From: Siphonodentalium dalli | Lineage: Eukaryota > Mollusca > Scaphopoda > Gadilida > Siphonodentaliidae | Direction of reading: 5' to 3' | NCBI GenBank assembly: GCA_032622095.1 | Contig: CP136063.1 | Coordinates: 12,065,814-12,129,813, forward strand | Length of the DNA: 64,000 bases | Shown here: in pieces, positions 25,681-37,679 of the stretch | Position numbering within the stretch: position 1 is the first letter of the stretch | Layout: each line of letters starts with the position of its first letter | Notes under the pieces: generated by a model | What the model saw: only the letters and a program-made list of their open reading frames with translations | Database searches by the model: none | Told to the model about the DNA's origin: nothing | Program-made: the position numbers and the translations under genes

Positions 25681-25993
25681 ATGTTACCTTTTTATAAGAA
25701 TATAGGTCAGAGTCCTCATATGTGGTCCCTCACGTAATATATGATTGTCCGTGCGGCATATATGCCTGATTTTAGAAAACACTACATATGTCATGGTACT
25801 GAATACAAATGTGTAGTCTACCCCAAGATGGCTGTCACAGCTCTGAAGTACCAGACGTTACAGAAACACGTCACAACCACGCGCTCCGGTATGACGTACT
25901 TACCAGTGACGTCACAAGTCAGGTGCGTGCAAAAATTATTTAAAGGGATATATATCGGATGCGTTTTATTTACAAACTAAGTTGTAGATTTCA
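25681..25993 (+). mobile_element. ~310 bp sequence interrupting sub-repeat A, possible inserted element
   Basis: About 313 bp found in sub-repeat A but absent from B and C. It is locally richer in GC and CpG than the rest of the unit and carries a perfect GTGACGTCAC palindrome at 25906-25915. An open frame of 79 codons (25741-25980, +) nearly fills it; I see no known domain in it. I could not find clear terminal inverted repeats, a poly-A tail or a target-site duplication. Calling it a small non-autonomous element is inference. The alternative is loss of this segment from B and C. The same sequence is at 28892-29204 and 32103-32415. Confidence 0.4.
25906..25915. promoter_or_regulatory. Second CRE palindrome, GTGACGTCAC
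   Basis: A 10 bp perfect palindrome containing TGACGTCA (25907-25914). It lies in the ~310 bp interrupting segment and recurs at 29117-29126 and 32328-32337. It is a second exact CREB/ATF-type site within about 450 bp of the first. Function is unknown. Confidence 0.45.
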
Positions 25994-26264
25994 GAAAATA
26001 ATTTCGTTGTATGTAACCAACTGTACTGTTGGTGTGTGCATAATATATATTAATTCCAAGATAGATTATGGTGAATGGTTCCGAGCTGCGAGCATTACAT
26101 TAAGTTGGTGTGAGCTCTTTTGAAGAGCGTAGTTGCATGAGCATGTACTAGTACTAGTAAGTGGCTAATAACCATACCTTTGAAGAGTATTCATACTATT
26201 GTAAAAAATATCGTAAATGGGTATCTAAAATGGACGTGTCCATCGCGAAATTAATGATTATAAC

Positions 26265-26609
26265 AACGAGGCGCGTTCACGTGGTGTTAGCGAAATCCTA
26301 AGGTGGAGTTGCGTTTATATTATTATAAAAATTCAATATCATGCATCAATATATGCTATCCCCTAAAAGTCACGGAAACAAATTCGTTTTATATAACCAA
26401 CTGTAATGTTGGGGTGTGGATATTATATCTTAATTCCAAGATAGATTATGTTGAATGGTTCTGAGCTGGGCCATACCATTAAGTTAGCGTGAGCTCTGTT
26501 AAAGAGCGTTGTTGTTTGAATGTGTAAGTGACTCAACATAAAATTTTATAAATTATCGTAAATGGGTATCAAAAATGGACATGCCTACCGCGAAATTAGT
26601 GATTATAAC
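26265..26609 (+). repeat. ~345 bp sub-repeat B
   Basis: Runs from AACGAGGCGCGTTCACG to the equivalent AAAGAGGCGCGTTCGCG that opens C. Shared landmarks in order: TTATAAAAATTCAAT, CCTAAAAG, ACGGAAACAAATTCGT, CCAACTGTAATGTTGG (26397-26412), TAATTCCAAGATAGATTATG, GCTCT/AGAGC hairpin (26493-26507), and GCGAAATTAATGATTATAAC-like sequence at its end. The copies within one unit are clearly diverged, although the 3211 bp units themselves look identical. Confidence 0.8.
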
Positions 26610-26971
26610 AAAGAGGCGCGTTCGCGTGTTGGTAGGAAAATCCTAAGGGGTGTGATTATATCATTATAAAAATTTAATTTCATCGCCAATGTGTTCTATA
26701 ACCTAAAAGCTACGGAAACAAATTCGTGCTATATGACCAACTGCATGTACTGCTGGGATGTGGATGCTACATATTAATTCCAAGATTGATTATGGTGAAT
26801 GCTTCCGAGCTGCGGCCATTATTTATGTTAGTATGGGCTCTTAAAAAGAGCGTTGTTACTTGAGCATATAAGTGATTAAAACCATATCATTAAAGAGTAT
26901 TCATAAAATTGTAAAATATTGTAAACAGGTATCAAAATGGACGTGATCATTCCGAAATTAATGATTATAAC
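26610..26971 (+). repeat. ~345 bp sub-repeat C
   Basis: Third sub-repeat, aligned to B throughout. Its first hairpin is altered (CCAAC at 26737 against GCTGG at 26752), while the second is perfect (GCTCTT 26837-26842, AAGAGC 26846-26851). Its second part is the sequence just right of the N gap in copy 1. A fourth, truncated relative follows, with CCAAC/GTTGG at 27031-27046. Confidence 0.8.
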
Positions 26972-27428
26972 ATACCGCTATTACCATTTATAATTGTTAT
27001 ATATGCTAGGAATCAAACTACCTAATATAACCAACTATACTGTTGGAAGTAATGTTAGTCTATGTGTCAATTAGCAAAAGTGTAATAATAATGAACTCAG
27101 TGCCACCATCTGTGATATATGTAGGTATACATGTATATATACATATTTAACATGTGCAATCAATAAGTTTTGTAACTAGTTTTGTAACTAGTAATTTTTT
27201 GCAACCATGTACATGCCATCGGTACCTGTATCGCACTAATGCCAATATGGCCGATCTGAAATACATAACGTCATGAAGATCAACAAATGAACGGGTACTT
27301 AAAATAAGAACGAGTCTGTCTATTAACTAAAGGTATAATAAACTGAATATAACAAGAGTGTGAAATTAAGTCGTCAAACGTTTAAAAACGAATGTTGCGT
27401 GTTGCCAAAAGCCTCATCGACGGATAGT

Positions 27429-30400
27429 ATATGTTTTATGGTTTATGGCAATTATGCCAAAGGGGATGTCAGGAATGATAACTTATTGGCAAGGTCCGCA
27501 AGCACCACACCGACACACCGAGCAGGCAGATAAAAACCCGCGTGATGCATCGACTGGTAACCGGAAGGCGTGAACCCACGGCTATCTAAAAGTCAACAAA
27601 AACAGTTAGGATAGTAGAACGGTTGATTATTCATCGGTTATGTGAAGTTTTAATTGTGCGATAATAGTATAAGGCATATACATGTATATATTGAGTATAC
27701 AGAGAAGTTACACACCCATAGTTACACAAATATAGATAAAGGTCATCGTAGCATGCATTGGATGAGTATAAATACCTGTAGTTCCCGATAAATATAGTTA
27801 AAGGTCATCGTAGTGTGCATTGGATGAGAATATATACATGTAGCTCCCGATAAATATAGTTAAAGGTCATCGTAGTATATTAGATATGGATATTGTTTGC
27901 AAATTCCCAAATATATGTTTATGACGTATATTACCACATTTCCATTCATAGTTATGATGCATAGTAACCCTCCCCATTTATGTATGATGTATACGACGCA
28001 CATCTTACAGTTATAATGTATATCACTCCTTTCCCATTTCATAGTTAAGTTCTATGCCAACATGTTAACGTGTATGTCAGATATGATAATTTGGGCAAAC
28101 TATATATAGTTGAAGGTTATCGTCTCTTATTGGACGAGCAGTTACTCATAATATCGTTAAGGGTTATCGTTGCCCATAGGATGAAAATTGTTAGTAAATT
28201 CATAAATATATGGATAGAGTTAAATGGTTTCCATAGATGCATACATACAGCAACAGTTTATCGCTGTCAGATATTATATATTTTGATTTTATAAACCTTA
28301 TTATAAATGGCACACATTTTCTGGTGGTATGTTTATGTATATGTTTATTGTTATGCAGTGTTTGACTATCAGTATATCCTGATGGTTTTGGAGGAAAAAT
28401 AATTAACCAATTTTGGAAAATGTTTACTAAGACCATGTCCAAAAGATAGCATTTAAAAAGTTGGGATCGAAAAAACTATACCAGCAAAGAGTTCTCAAGA
28501 GCATAACTCTGGTATAACAGACATCAAATACAGCCTGTTTGTGTGATAGGTTTCGGCCCTTAATGCTCGACCTAATTGGTCACCAGAGAGGGGCCGTATA
28601 GAACAAATTACCATTCTATACCTCCAGCTGGAAAAATGTGGCCAAATTTCCCTCTCCATCAAAATACATGACGTCAAACTAGATAAAAAATCCGCGCGAA
28701 CGAGAGTCTCTCATACCGGTAAACACGAGTCCGTTAATTGTTTAGATTTTACACGATATATTAACACGAGATTCGTGTGATGAACGAGGCGCGTTCACGT
28801 GGTTGTAGGGAAATCATACATGGGGGGAGTTGTGTTTATATTTTATAACAAATCAATTTCATGCGATAATGCACGCTATAACTGAAAAGCTATGTTACCT
28901 TTTTATAAGAATATAGGTCAGAGTCCTCATATGTGGTCCCTCACGTAATATATGATTGTCCGTGCGGCATATATGCCTGATTTTAGAAAACACTACATAT
29001 GTCATGGTACTGAATACAAATGTGTAGTCTACCCCAAGATGGCTGTCACAGCTCTGAAGTACCAGACGTTACAGAAACACGTCACAACCACGCGCTCCGG
29101 TATGACGTACTTACCAGTGACGTCACAAGTCAGGTGCGTGCAAAAATTATTTAAAGGGATATATATCGGATGCGTTTTATTTACAAACTAAGTTGTAGAT
29201 TTCAGAAAATAATTTCGTTGTATGTAACCAACTGTACTGTTGGTGTGTGCATAATATATATTAATTCCAAGATAGATTATGGTGAATGGTTCCGAGCTGC
29301 GAGCATTACATTAAGTTGGTGTGAGCTCTTTTGAAGAGCGTAGTTGCATGAGCATGTACTAGTACTAGTAAGTGGCTAATAACCATACCTTTGAAGAGTA
29401 TTCATACTATTGTAAAAAATATCGTAAATGGGTATCTAAAATGGACGTGTCCATCGCGAAATTAATGATTATAACAACGAGGCGCGTTCACGTGGTGTTA
29501 GCGAAATCCTAAGGTGGAGTTGCGTTTATATTATTATAAAAATTCAATATCATGCATCAATATATGCTATCCCCTAAAAGTCACGGAAACAAATTCGTTT
29601 TATATAACCAACTGTAATGTTGGGGTGTGGATATTATATCTTAATTCCAAGATAGATTATGTTGAATGGTTCTGAGCTGGGCCATACCATTAAGTTAGCG
29701 TGAGCTCTGTTAAAGAGCGTTGTTGTTTGAATGTGTAAGTGACTCAACATAAAATTTTATAAATTATCGTAAATGGGTATCAAAAATGGACATGCCTACC
29801 GCGAAATTAGTGATTATAACAAAGAGGCGCGTTCGCGTGTTGGTAGGAAAATCCTAAGGGGTGTGATTATATCATTATAAAAATTTAATTTCATCGCCAA
29901 TGTGTTCTATAACCTAAAAGCTACGGAAACAAATTCGTGCTATATGACCAACTGCATGTACTGCTGGGATGTGGATGCTACATATTAATTCCAAGATTGA
30001 TTATGGTGAATGCTTCCGAGCTGCGGCCATTATTTATGTTAGTATGGGCTCTTAAAAAGAGCGTTGTTACTTGAGCATATAAGTGATTAAAACCATATCA
30101 TTAAAGAGTATTCATAAAATTGTAAAATATTGTAAACAGGTATCAAAATGGACGTGATCATTCCGAAATTAATGATTATAACATACCGCTATTACCATTT
30201 ATAATTGTTATATATGCTAGGAATCAAACTACCTAATATAACCAACTATACTGTTGGAAGTAATGTTAGTCTATGTGTCAATTAGCAAAAGTGTAATAAT
30301 AATGAACTCAGTGCCACCATCTGTGATATATGTAGGTATACATGTATATATACATATTTAACATGTGCAATCAATAAGTTTTGTAACTAGTTTTGTAACT

Positions 30401-30639
30401 AGTAATTTTTTGCAACCATGTACATGCCATCGGTACCTGTATCGCACTAATGCCAATATGGCCGATCTGAAATACATAACGTCATGAAGATCAACAAATG
30501 AACGGGTACTTAAAATAAGAACGAGTCTGTCTATTAACTAAAGGTATAATAAACTGAATATAACAAGAGTGTGAAATTAAGTCGTCAAACGTTTAAAAAC
30601 GAATGTTGCGTGTTGCCAAAAGCCTCATCGACGGATAGT
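27429..30639 (+). repeat. 3211 bp unit, copy 3
   Basis: Complete copy of the unit. Line-by-line comparison with copy 2 showed no differences, and the short open frames translate identically. That identity reflects recent duplication, or assembly, and is not evidence of coding constraint. Confidence 0.93.
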
Positions 30640-33600
30640 ATATGTTTTATGGTTTATGGCAATTATGCCAAAGGGGATGTCAGGAATGATAACTTATTGG
30701 CAAGGTCCGCAAGCACCACACCGACACACCGAGCAGGCAGATAAAAACCCGCGTGATGCATCGACTGGTAACCGGAAGGCGTGAACCCACGGCTATCTAA
30801 AAGTCAACAAAAACAGTTAGGATAGTAGAACGGTTGATTATTCATCGGTTATGTGAAGTTTTAATTGTGCGATAATAGTATAAGGCATATACATGTATAT
30901 ATTGAGTATACAGAGAAGTTACACACCCATAGTTACACAAATATAGATAAAGGTCATCGTAGCATGCATTGGATGAGTATAAATACCTGTAGTTCCCGAT
31001 AAATATAGTTAAAGGTCATCGTAGTGTGCATTGGATGAGAATATATACATGTAGCTCCCGATAAATATAGTTAAAGGTCATCGTAGTATATTAGATATGG
31101 ATATTGTTTGCAAATTCCCAAATATATGTTTATGACGTATATTACCACATTTCCATTCATAGTTATGATGCATAGTAACCCTCCCCATTTATGTATGATG
31201 TATACGACGCACATCTTACAGTTATAATGTATATCACTCCTTTCCCATTTCATAGTTAAGTTCTATGCCAACATGTTAACGTGTATGTCAGATATGATAA
31301 TTTGGGCAAACTATATATAGTTGAAGGTTATCGTCTCTTATTGGACGAGCAGTTACTCATAATATCGTTAAGGGTTATCGTTGCCCATAGGATGAAAATT
31401 GTTAGTAAATTCATAAATATATGGATAGAGTTAAATGGTTTCCATAGATGCATACATACAGCAACAGTTTATCGCTGTCAGATATTATATATTTTGATTT
31501 TATAAACCTTATTATAAATGGCACACATTTTCTGGTGGTATGTTTATGTATATGTTTATTGTTATGCAGTGTTTGACTATCAGTATATCCTGATGGTTTT
31601 GGAGGAAAAATAATTAACCAATTTTGGAAAATGTTTACTAAGACCATGTCCAAAAGATAGCATTTAAAAAGTTGGGATCGAAAAAACTATACCAGCAAAG
31701 AGTTCTCAAGAGCATAACTCTGGTATAACAGACATCAAATACAGCCTGTTTGTGTGATAGGTTTCGGCCCTTAATGCTCGACCTAATTGGTCACCAGAGA
31801 GGGGCCGTATAGAACAAATTACCATTCTATACCTCCAGCTGGAAAAATGTGGCCAAATTTCCCTCTCCATCAAAATACATGACGTCAAACTAGATAAAAA
31901 ATCCGCGCGAACGAGAGTCTCTCATACCGGTAAACACGAGTCCGTTAATTGTTTAGATTTTACACGATATATTAACACGAGATTCGTGTGATGAACGAGG
32001 CGCGTTCACGTGGTTGTAGGGAAATCATACATGGGGGGAGTTGTGTTTATATTTTATAACAAATCAATTTCATGCGATAATGCACGCTATAACTGAAAAG
32101 CTATGTTACCTTTTTATAAGAATATAGGTCAGAGTCCTCATATGTGGTCCCTCACGTAATATATGATTGTCCGTGCGGCATATATGCCTGATTTTAGAAA
32201 ACACTACATATGTCATGGTACTGAATACAAATGTGTAGTCTACCCCAAGATGGCTGTCACAGCTCTGAAGTACCAGACGTTACAGAAACACGTCACAACC
32301 ACGCGCTCCGGTATGACGTACTTACCAGTGACGTCACAAGTCAGGTGCGTGCAAAAATTATTTAAAGGGATATATATCGGATGCGTTTTATTTACAAACT
32401 AAGTTGTAGATTTCAGAAAATAATTTCGTTGTATGTAACCAACTGTACTGTTGGTGTGTGCATAATATATATTAATTCCAAGATAGATTATGGTGAATGG
32501 TTCCGAGCTGCGAGCATTACATTAAGTTGGTGTGAGCTCTTTTGAAGAGCGTAGTTGCATGAGCATGTACTAGTACTAGTAAGTGGCTAATAACCATACC
32601 TTTGAAGAGTATTCATACTATTGTAAAAAATATCGTAAATGGGTATCTAAAATGGACGTGTCCATCGCGAAATTAATGATTATAACAACGAGGCGCGTTC
32701 ACGTGGTGTTAGCGAAATCCTAAGGTGGAGTTGCGTTTATATTATTATAAAAATTCAATATCATGCATCAATATATGCTATCCCCTAAAAGTCACGGAAA
32801 CAAATTCGTTTTATATAACCAACTGTAATGTTGGGGTGTGGATATTATATCTTAATTCCAAGATAGATTATGTTGAATGGTTCTGAGCTGGGCCATACCA
32901 TTAAGTTAGCGTGAGCTCTGTTAAAGAGCGTTGTTGTTTGAATGTGTAAGTGACTCAACATAAAATTTTATAAATTATCGTAAATGGGTATCAAAAATGG
33001 ACATGCCTACCGCGAAATTAGTGATTATAACAAAGAGGCGCGTTCGCGTGTTGGTAGGAAAATCCTAAGGGGTGTGATTATATCATTATAAAAATTTAAT
33101 TTCATCGCCAATGTGTTCTATAACCTAAAAGCTACGGAAACAAATTCGTGCTATATGACCAACTGCATGTACTGCTGGGATGTGGATGCTACATATTAAT
33201 TCCAAGATTGATTATGGTGAATGCTTCCGAGCTGCGGCCATTATTTATGTTAGTATGGGCTCTTAAAAAGAGCGTTGTTACTTGAGCATATAAGTGATTA
33301 AAACCATATCATTAAAGAGTATTCATAAAATTGTAAAATATTGTAAACAGGTATCAAAATGGACGTGATCATTCCGAAATTAATGATTATAACATACCGC
33401 TATTACCATTTATAATTGTTATATATGCTAGGAATCAAACTACCTAATATAACCAACTATACTGTTGGAAGTAATGTTAGTCTATGTGTCAATTAGCAAA
33501 AGTGTAATAATAATGAACTCAGTGCCACCATCTGTGATATATGTAGGTATACATGTATATATACATATTTAACATGTGCAATCAATAAGTTTTGTAACTA

Positions 33601-33850
33601 GTTTTGTAACTAGTAATTTTTTGCAACCATGTACATGCCATCGGTACCTGTATCGCACTAATGCCAATATGGCCGATCTGAAATACATAACGTCATGAAG
33701 ATCAACAAATGAACGGGTACTTAAAATAAGAACGAGTCTGTCTATTAACTAAAGGTATAATAAACTGAATATAACAAGAGTGTGAAATTAAGTCGTCAAA
33801 CGTTTAAAAACGAATGTTGCGTGTTGCCAAAAGCCTCATCGACGGATAGT
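30640..33850 (+). repeat. 3211 bp unit, copy 4
   Basis: Complete copy of the unit, with every landmark of copy 2 at +6422. No differences were noticed. Confidence 0.93.
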
Positions 33851-35196
33851 ATATGTTTTATGGTTTATGGCAATTATGCCAAAGGGGATGTCAGGAATGA
33901 TAACTTATTGGCAAGGTCCGCAAGCACCACACCGACACACCGAGCAGGCAGATAAAAACCCGCGTGATGCATCGACTGGTAACCGGAAGGCGTGAACCCA
34001 CGGCTATCTAAAAGTCAACAAAAACAGTTAGGATAGTAGAACGGTTGATTATTCATCGGTTATGTGAAGTTTTAATTGTGCGATAATAGTATAAGGCATA
34101 TACATGTATATATTGAGTATACAGAGAAGTTACACACCCATAGTTACACAAATATAGATAAAGGTCATCGTAGCATGCATTGGATGAGTATAAATACCTG
34201 TAGTTCCCGATAAATATAGTTAAAGGTCATCGTAGTGTGCATTGGATGAGAATATATACATGTAGCTCCCGATAAATATAGTTAAAGGTCATCGTAGTAT
34301 ATTAGATATGGATATTGTTTGCAAATTCCCAAATATATGTTTATGACGTATATTACCACATTTCCATTCATAGTTATGATGCATAGTAACCCTCCCCATT
34401 TATGTATGATGTATACGACGCACATCTTACAGTTATAATGTATATCACTCCTTTCCCATTTCATAGTTAAGTTCTATGCCAACATGTTAACGTGTATGTC
34501 AGATATGATAATTTGGGCAAACTATATATAGTTGAAGGTTATCGTCTCTTATTGGACGAGCAGTTACTCATAATATCGTTAAGGGTTATCGTTGCCCATA
34601 GGATGAAAATTGTTAGTAAATTCATAAATATATGGATAGAGTTAAATGGTTTCCATAGATGCATACATACAGCAACAGTTTATCGCTGTCAGATATTATA
34701 TATTTTGATTTTATAAACCTTATTATAAATGGCACACATTTTCTGGTGGTATGTTTATGTATATGTTTATTGTTATGCAGTGTTTGACTATCAGTATATC
34801 CTGATGGTTTTGGAGGAAAAATAATTAACCAATTTTGGAAAATGTTTACTAAGACCATGTCCAAAAGATAGCATTTAAAAAGTTGGGATCGAAAAAACTA
34901 TACCAGCAAAGAGTTCTCAAGAGCATAACTCTGGTATAACAGACATCAAATACAGCCTGTTTGTGTGATAGGTTTCGGCCCTTAATGCTCGACCTAATTG
35001 GTCACCAGAGAGGGGCCGTATAGAACAAATTACCATTCTATACCTCCAGCTGGAAAAATGTGGCCAAATTTCCCTCTCCATCAAAATACATGACGTCAAA
35101 CTAGATAAAAAATCCGCGCGAACGAGAGTCTCTCATACCGGTAAACACGAGTCCGTTAATTGTTTAGATTTTACACGATATATTAACACGAGATTC
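33851..35196 (+). repeat. 3211 bp unit, copy 5 (partial, 1346 bp)
   Basis: Starts in the same phase as the others and stops at the base equivalent to 25563 in copy 2, just before sub-repeat A. The last bases GATTC are shared with satellite monomers of the G14T type (CGATTCAGG). Such monomers occur within about 700 bp on both sides of the block (near 22005 and 35926). Confidence 0.93.
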
Positions 35197-35900
35197 AGGT
35201 GATCATATCATGTGTCGAGTCAGGTGGTCATATCATGTGTCGAGTCAGGTGGTCATAGGATGTGTCGAGTCAGGTGGTCATATCATGTGTCGAGTCAGGT
35301 GGTCATAGGATGTGTCGAGTCAGGTGGTCATATCATGTGTCGAGTCAGGTGGTCATATCATGTGTCGAGTCAGGTGGTCATAGGATGTGTCGAGTCAGGT
35401 GGTCATAGGATGTGTCGAGTCAGGTGGTCATATCATGTGTCGAGTCAGGTGATCATATCATGTGTCGAGTCAGGTGGTCATATCATGTGTCGAGTCAGGT
35501 GGTCATATCATGTGTCGAGTCAGGTGGTCATAGGATGTGTAGAGTCAGGTGGTCATATCATGTGTCGAGTCAGGTGATCATATCATGTGTCGAGTCAGGT
35601 GGTCATAGGATGTGTAGAGTCAGGTGGTCATATCATGTGTCGAGTCAGGTGGTCATATCATGTGTCGAGTCAGGTGGTCATATCATGTGTCGAGTCAGGT
35701 GGTCATAGGATGTGTCGAGTCAGGTGGTCATATCATGTGTCGAGTCAGGTGGTCATATCATGTGTCGAGTCAGGTGGTCATATCATGTGTCGAGTCAGGT
35801 GGTCATATCATGTGTCGAGTCAGGTGGTCATAGGATGTGTAGAGTCAGGTGGTCATATCATGTGTCGAGTCAGGTGATCATATCATGTGTCGAGTCAGGT

Positions 35901-36100
35901 GGTCATATCATGTGTCGATTCAGGTGGTCATAGGATGTGTCGAGTCAGGTGGTCATATCATGTGTCGATTCAGGTGGTCATAGGATGTGTCGAGTCAGGT
36001 GGTCATATCATGTGTCGATTCAGGTGGTCATAGGATGTGTCGAGTCAGGTGGTCATATCATGTGTCGATTCAGGTGGTCATAGGATGTGTCGAGTCAGGT
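35901..36100 (+). repeat. 50 bp dimer repeat, four copies
   Basis: A two-monomer unit repeats four times: a G14T monomer (CGATTCAGG) alternates strictly with a TAGGATG monomer. This is the shortest higher-order unit seen, and it lies about 700 bp from the right junction of the 3211 bp block. Confidence 0.9.
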
Positions 36101-37679
36101 GGTCATAGGATGTGTCGAGTCAGGTGGTCATAGGATGTGTCGAGTCAGGTGGTCATATCATGTGTCGAGTCAGGTGGTCATATCATGTGTCGAGTCAGGT
36201 GATCATATCATGTGTCGAGTCAGGTGGTCATATCATGTGTCGAGTCAGGTGATCATATCATGTGTCGAGTCAGGTGATCATATCATGTGTCGAGTCAGGT
36301 GGTCATATCATGTGTCGAGTCAGGTGGTCATATCATGTGTCGAGTCAGGTGGTCATATCATGTGTCGAGTCAGGTGGTCATAGGATGTGTCGAGTCAGGT
36401 GGTCATAGGATGTGTCGAGTCAGGTGGTCATATCATGTGTCGAGTCAGGTGATCATATCATGTGTCGATTCAGGTGGTCATATCATGTGTCGAGTCAGGT
36501 GGTCATATCATGTGTCGAGTCAGGTGGTCATATCATGTGTAGAGTCAGGTGGTCATAGGATGTGTCGAGTCAGGTGATCATATCATGTGTCGAGTCAGGT
36601 GGTCATAGGATGTGTCGAGTCAGGTGATCATATCATGTGTCGAGTCAGGTGGTCATAGGATGTGTCGAGTCAGGTGGTCATAGGATGTGTAGAGTCAGGT
36701 GGTCATAGGATGTGTCGAGTCAGGTGGTCATAGGATGTGTCGAGTCAGGTGGTCATATCATGTGTAGAGTCAGGTGGTCATATCATGTGTCGAGTCAGGT
36801 GGTCATAGGATGTGTCGAGTCAGGTGATCATAGGATGTGTCGAGTCAGGTGGTCATAGGATGTGTAGAGTCAGGTGGTCATAGGATGTGTGGAGTCAGGT
36901 GGTCATATCATGTGTGGAGTCAGGTGATCATATCATGTGTCGAGTCAGGTGGTCATATCATGTGTCGAGTCAGGTGGTCATATCATGTGTCGAGTCAGGT
37001 GGTCATAGGATGTGTCGAGTCAGGTGGTCATATCATGTGTCGAGTCAGGTGGTCATATGTGTCGAGTCAGGTGATCATAGGATGTGTCGAGTCAGGTGGT
37101 CATATGTGTCGAGTCAGGTGGTCATATGTGTCGAGTCAGGTGGTCATATCATGTGTCGAGTCAGGTGGTCATAGCATGTGTCGAGTCAGGTGGTCATAGG
37201 ATGTGTCGAGTCAGGTGGTCATATCATGTGTCGAGTCAGGTGGTCATATCATGTGTCGAGTCAGGTGATCATAGCATGTGTCGAGTCAGGTGGTCATAGG
37301 ATGTGTCGAGTCAGGTGGTCATATCATGTGTAGAGTCAGGTGGTCATATCATGTGTGGAGTCAGGTGGTCATATCATGTGTGGAGTCAGGTGATCATATC
37401 ATGTGTCGAGTCAGGTGGTCATATCATGTGTGGAGTCAGGTGATCATATCATGTGTCGAGTCAGGTGATCATATCATGTGTCGAGTCAGGTGGTCATATC
37501 ATGTGTAGAGTCAGGTGGTCATAGGATGTGTAGAGTCAGGTGGTCATATCATGTGTCGAGTCAGGTGGTCATATCATGTGTCGAGTCAGGTGATCATATC
37601 ATGTGTCGAGTCAGGTGGTCATAGGATGTGTCGAGTCAGGTGGTCATAGGATGTGTCGAGTCAGGTGGTCATAGGATGT

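Larger units (their letters stand above)
25572..26264 (+). repeat. ~345 bp sub-repeat A, interrupted
   Basis: Begins with AACGAGGCGCGTTCACGTGG, like sub-repeat B. Its first ~106 bp align with the start of B. The alignment then breaks near 25681 and resumes near 25994 (GAAAATAATTTCG against GGAAACAAATTCG in B). The second part has both conserved hairpins: CCAAC/GTTGG at 26017-26032 and GCTCTT/AAGAGC at 26114-26128. It also has an extra CTAGTACTAGTA stretch near 26150. Confidence 0.75.
24218..27428 (+). repeat. 3211 bp unit, copy 2 (reference copy)
   Basis: First complete copy, used here to describe the unit; add 3211 or 6422 for copies 3 and 4. Order of parts: a short GC-richer head with a TGGCA/TGCCA hairpin (about 24233-24246); three 62 bp repeats (24521-24676), followed by degenerate relatives to about 25000; unique AT-rich sequence with an imperfect inverted repeat at 25266-25305; three ~345 bp sub-repeats (25572-26971), the first interrupted; a partial fourth sub-repeat around 27020-27060; and a tail with TGTAACTAG twice (about 27170-27192). 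The longest open frames are 60 to 80 codons on either strand (for example 25741-25980 +, 24989-25231 -). None shows a recognisable domain, so I call no gene. Confidence 0.93.
22617..35196 (+). repeat. Tandem array of 3211 bp AT-rich unit inside the satellite
   Basis: Landmarks recur at exactly 3211 bp, for example the start of the unit at 24218, 27429, 30640 and 33851. The block holds one gapped copy, three full copies and a final partial copy of 1346 bp. It is clearly richer in A+T than the satellite and unrelated to it. The left junction shares ATAT (22617-22620) between satellite and unit. The right junction shares GATTC (35192-35196) with the unit and with G14T satellite monomers. Satellite phase goes from monomer position 3 (possibly 7, if the last monomer was of the 22 bp type) to position 12, so a few satellite bases are missing and no target-site duplication is visible. 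No transposase, reverse transcriptase or other recognisable protein is encoded. Confidence 0.95.

Noticed and set aside
25912-25926. Short satellite-like match AGTCAGGTG inside the 3211 bp unit as a seed for integration
   Set aside because: Only about nine bases, not at either junction, and not in a tandem context; probably chance.
25741-25980. 79-codon open frame repeated in the 3211 bp units
   Set aside because: No recognisable domain. Identity between copies follows from recent duplication of the whole unit, including clearly non-coding parts.
22617-35196. Tandem LTR or LINE retrotransposon
   Set aside because: No reverse transcriptase, integrase, primer-binding site or long terminal repeats were found. 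Units abut directly, with no LTR-like internal structure.
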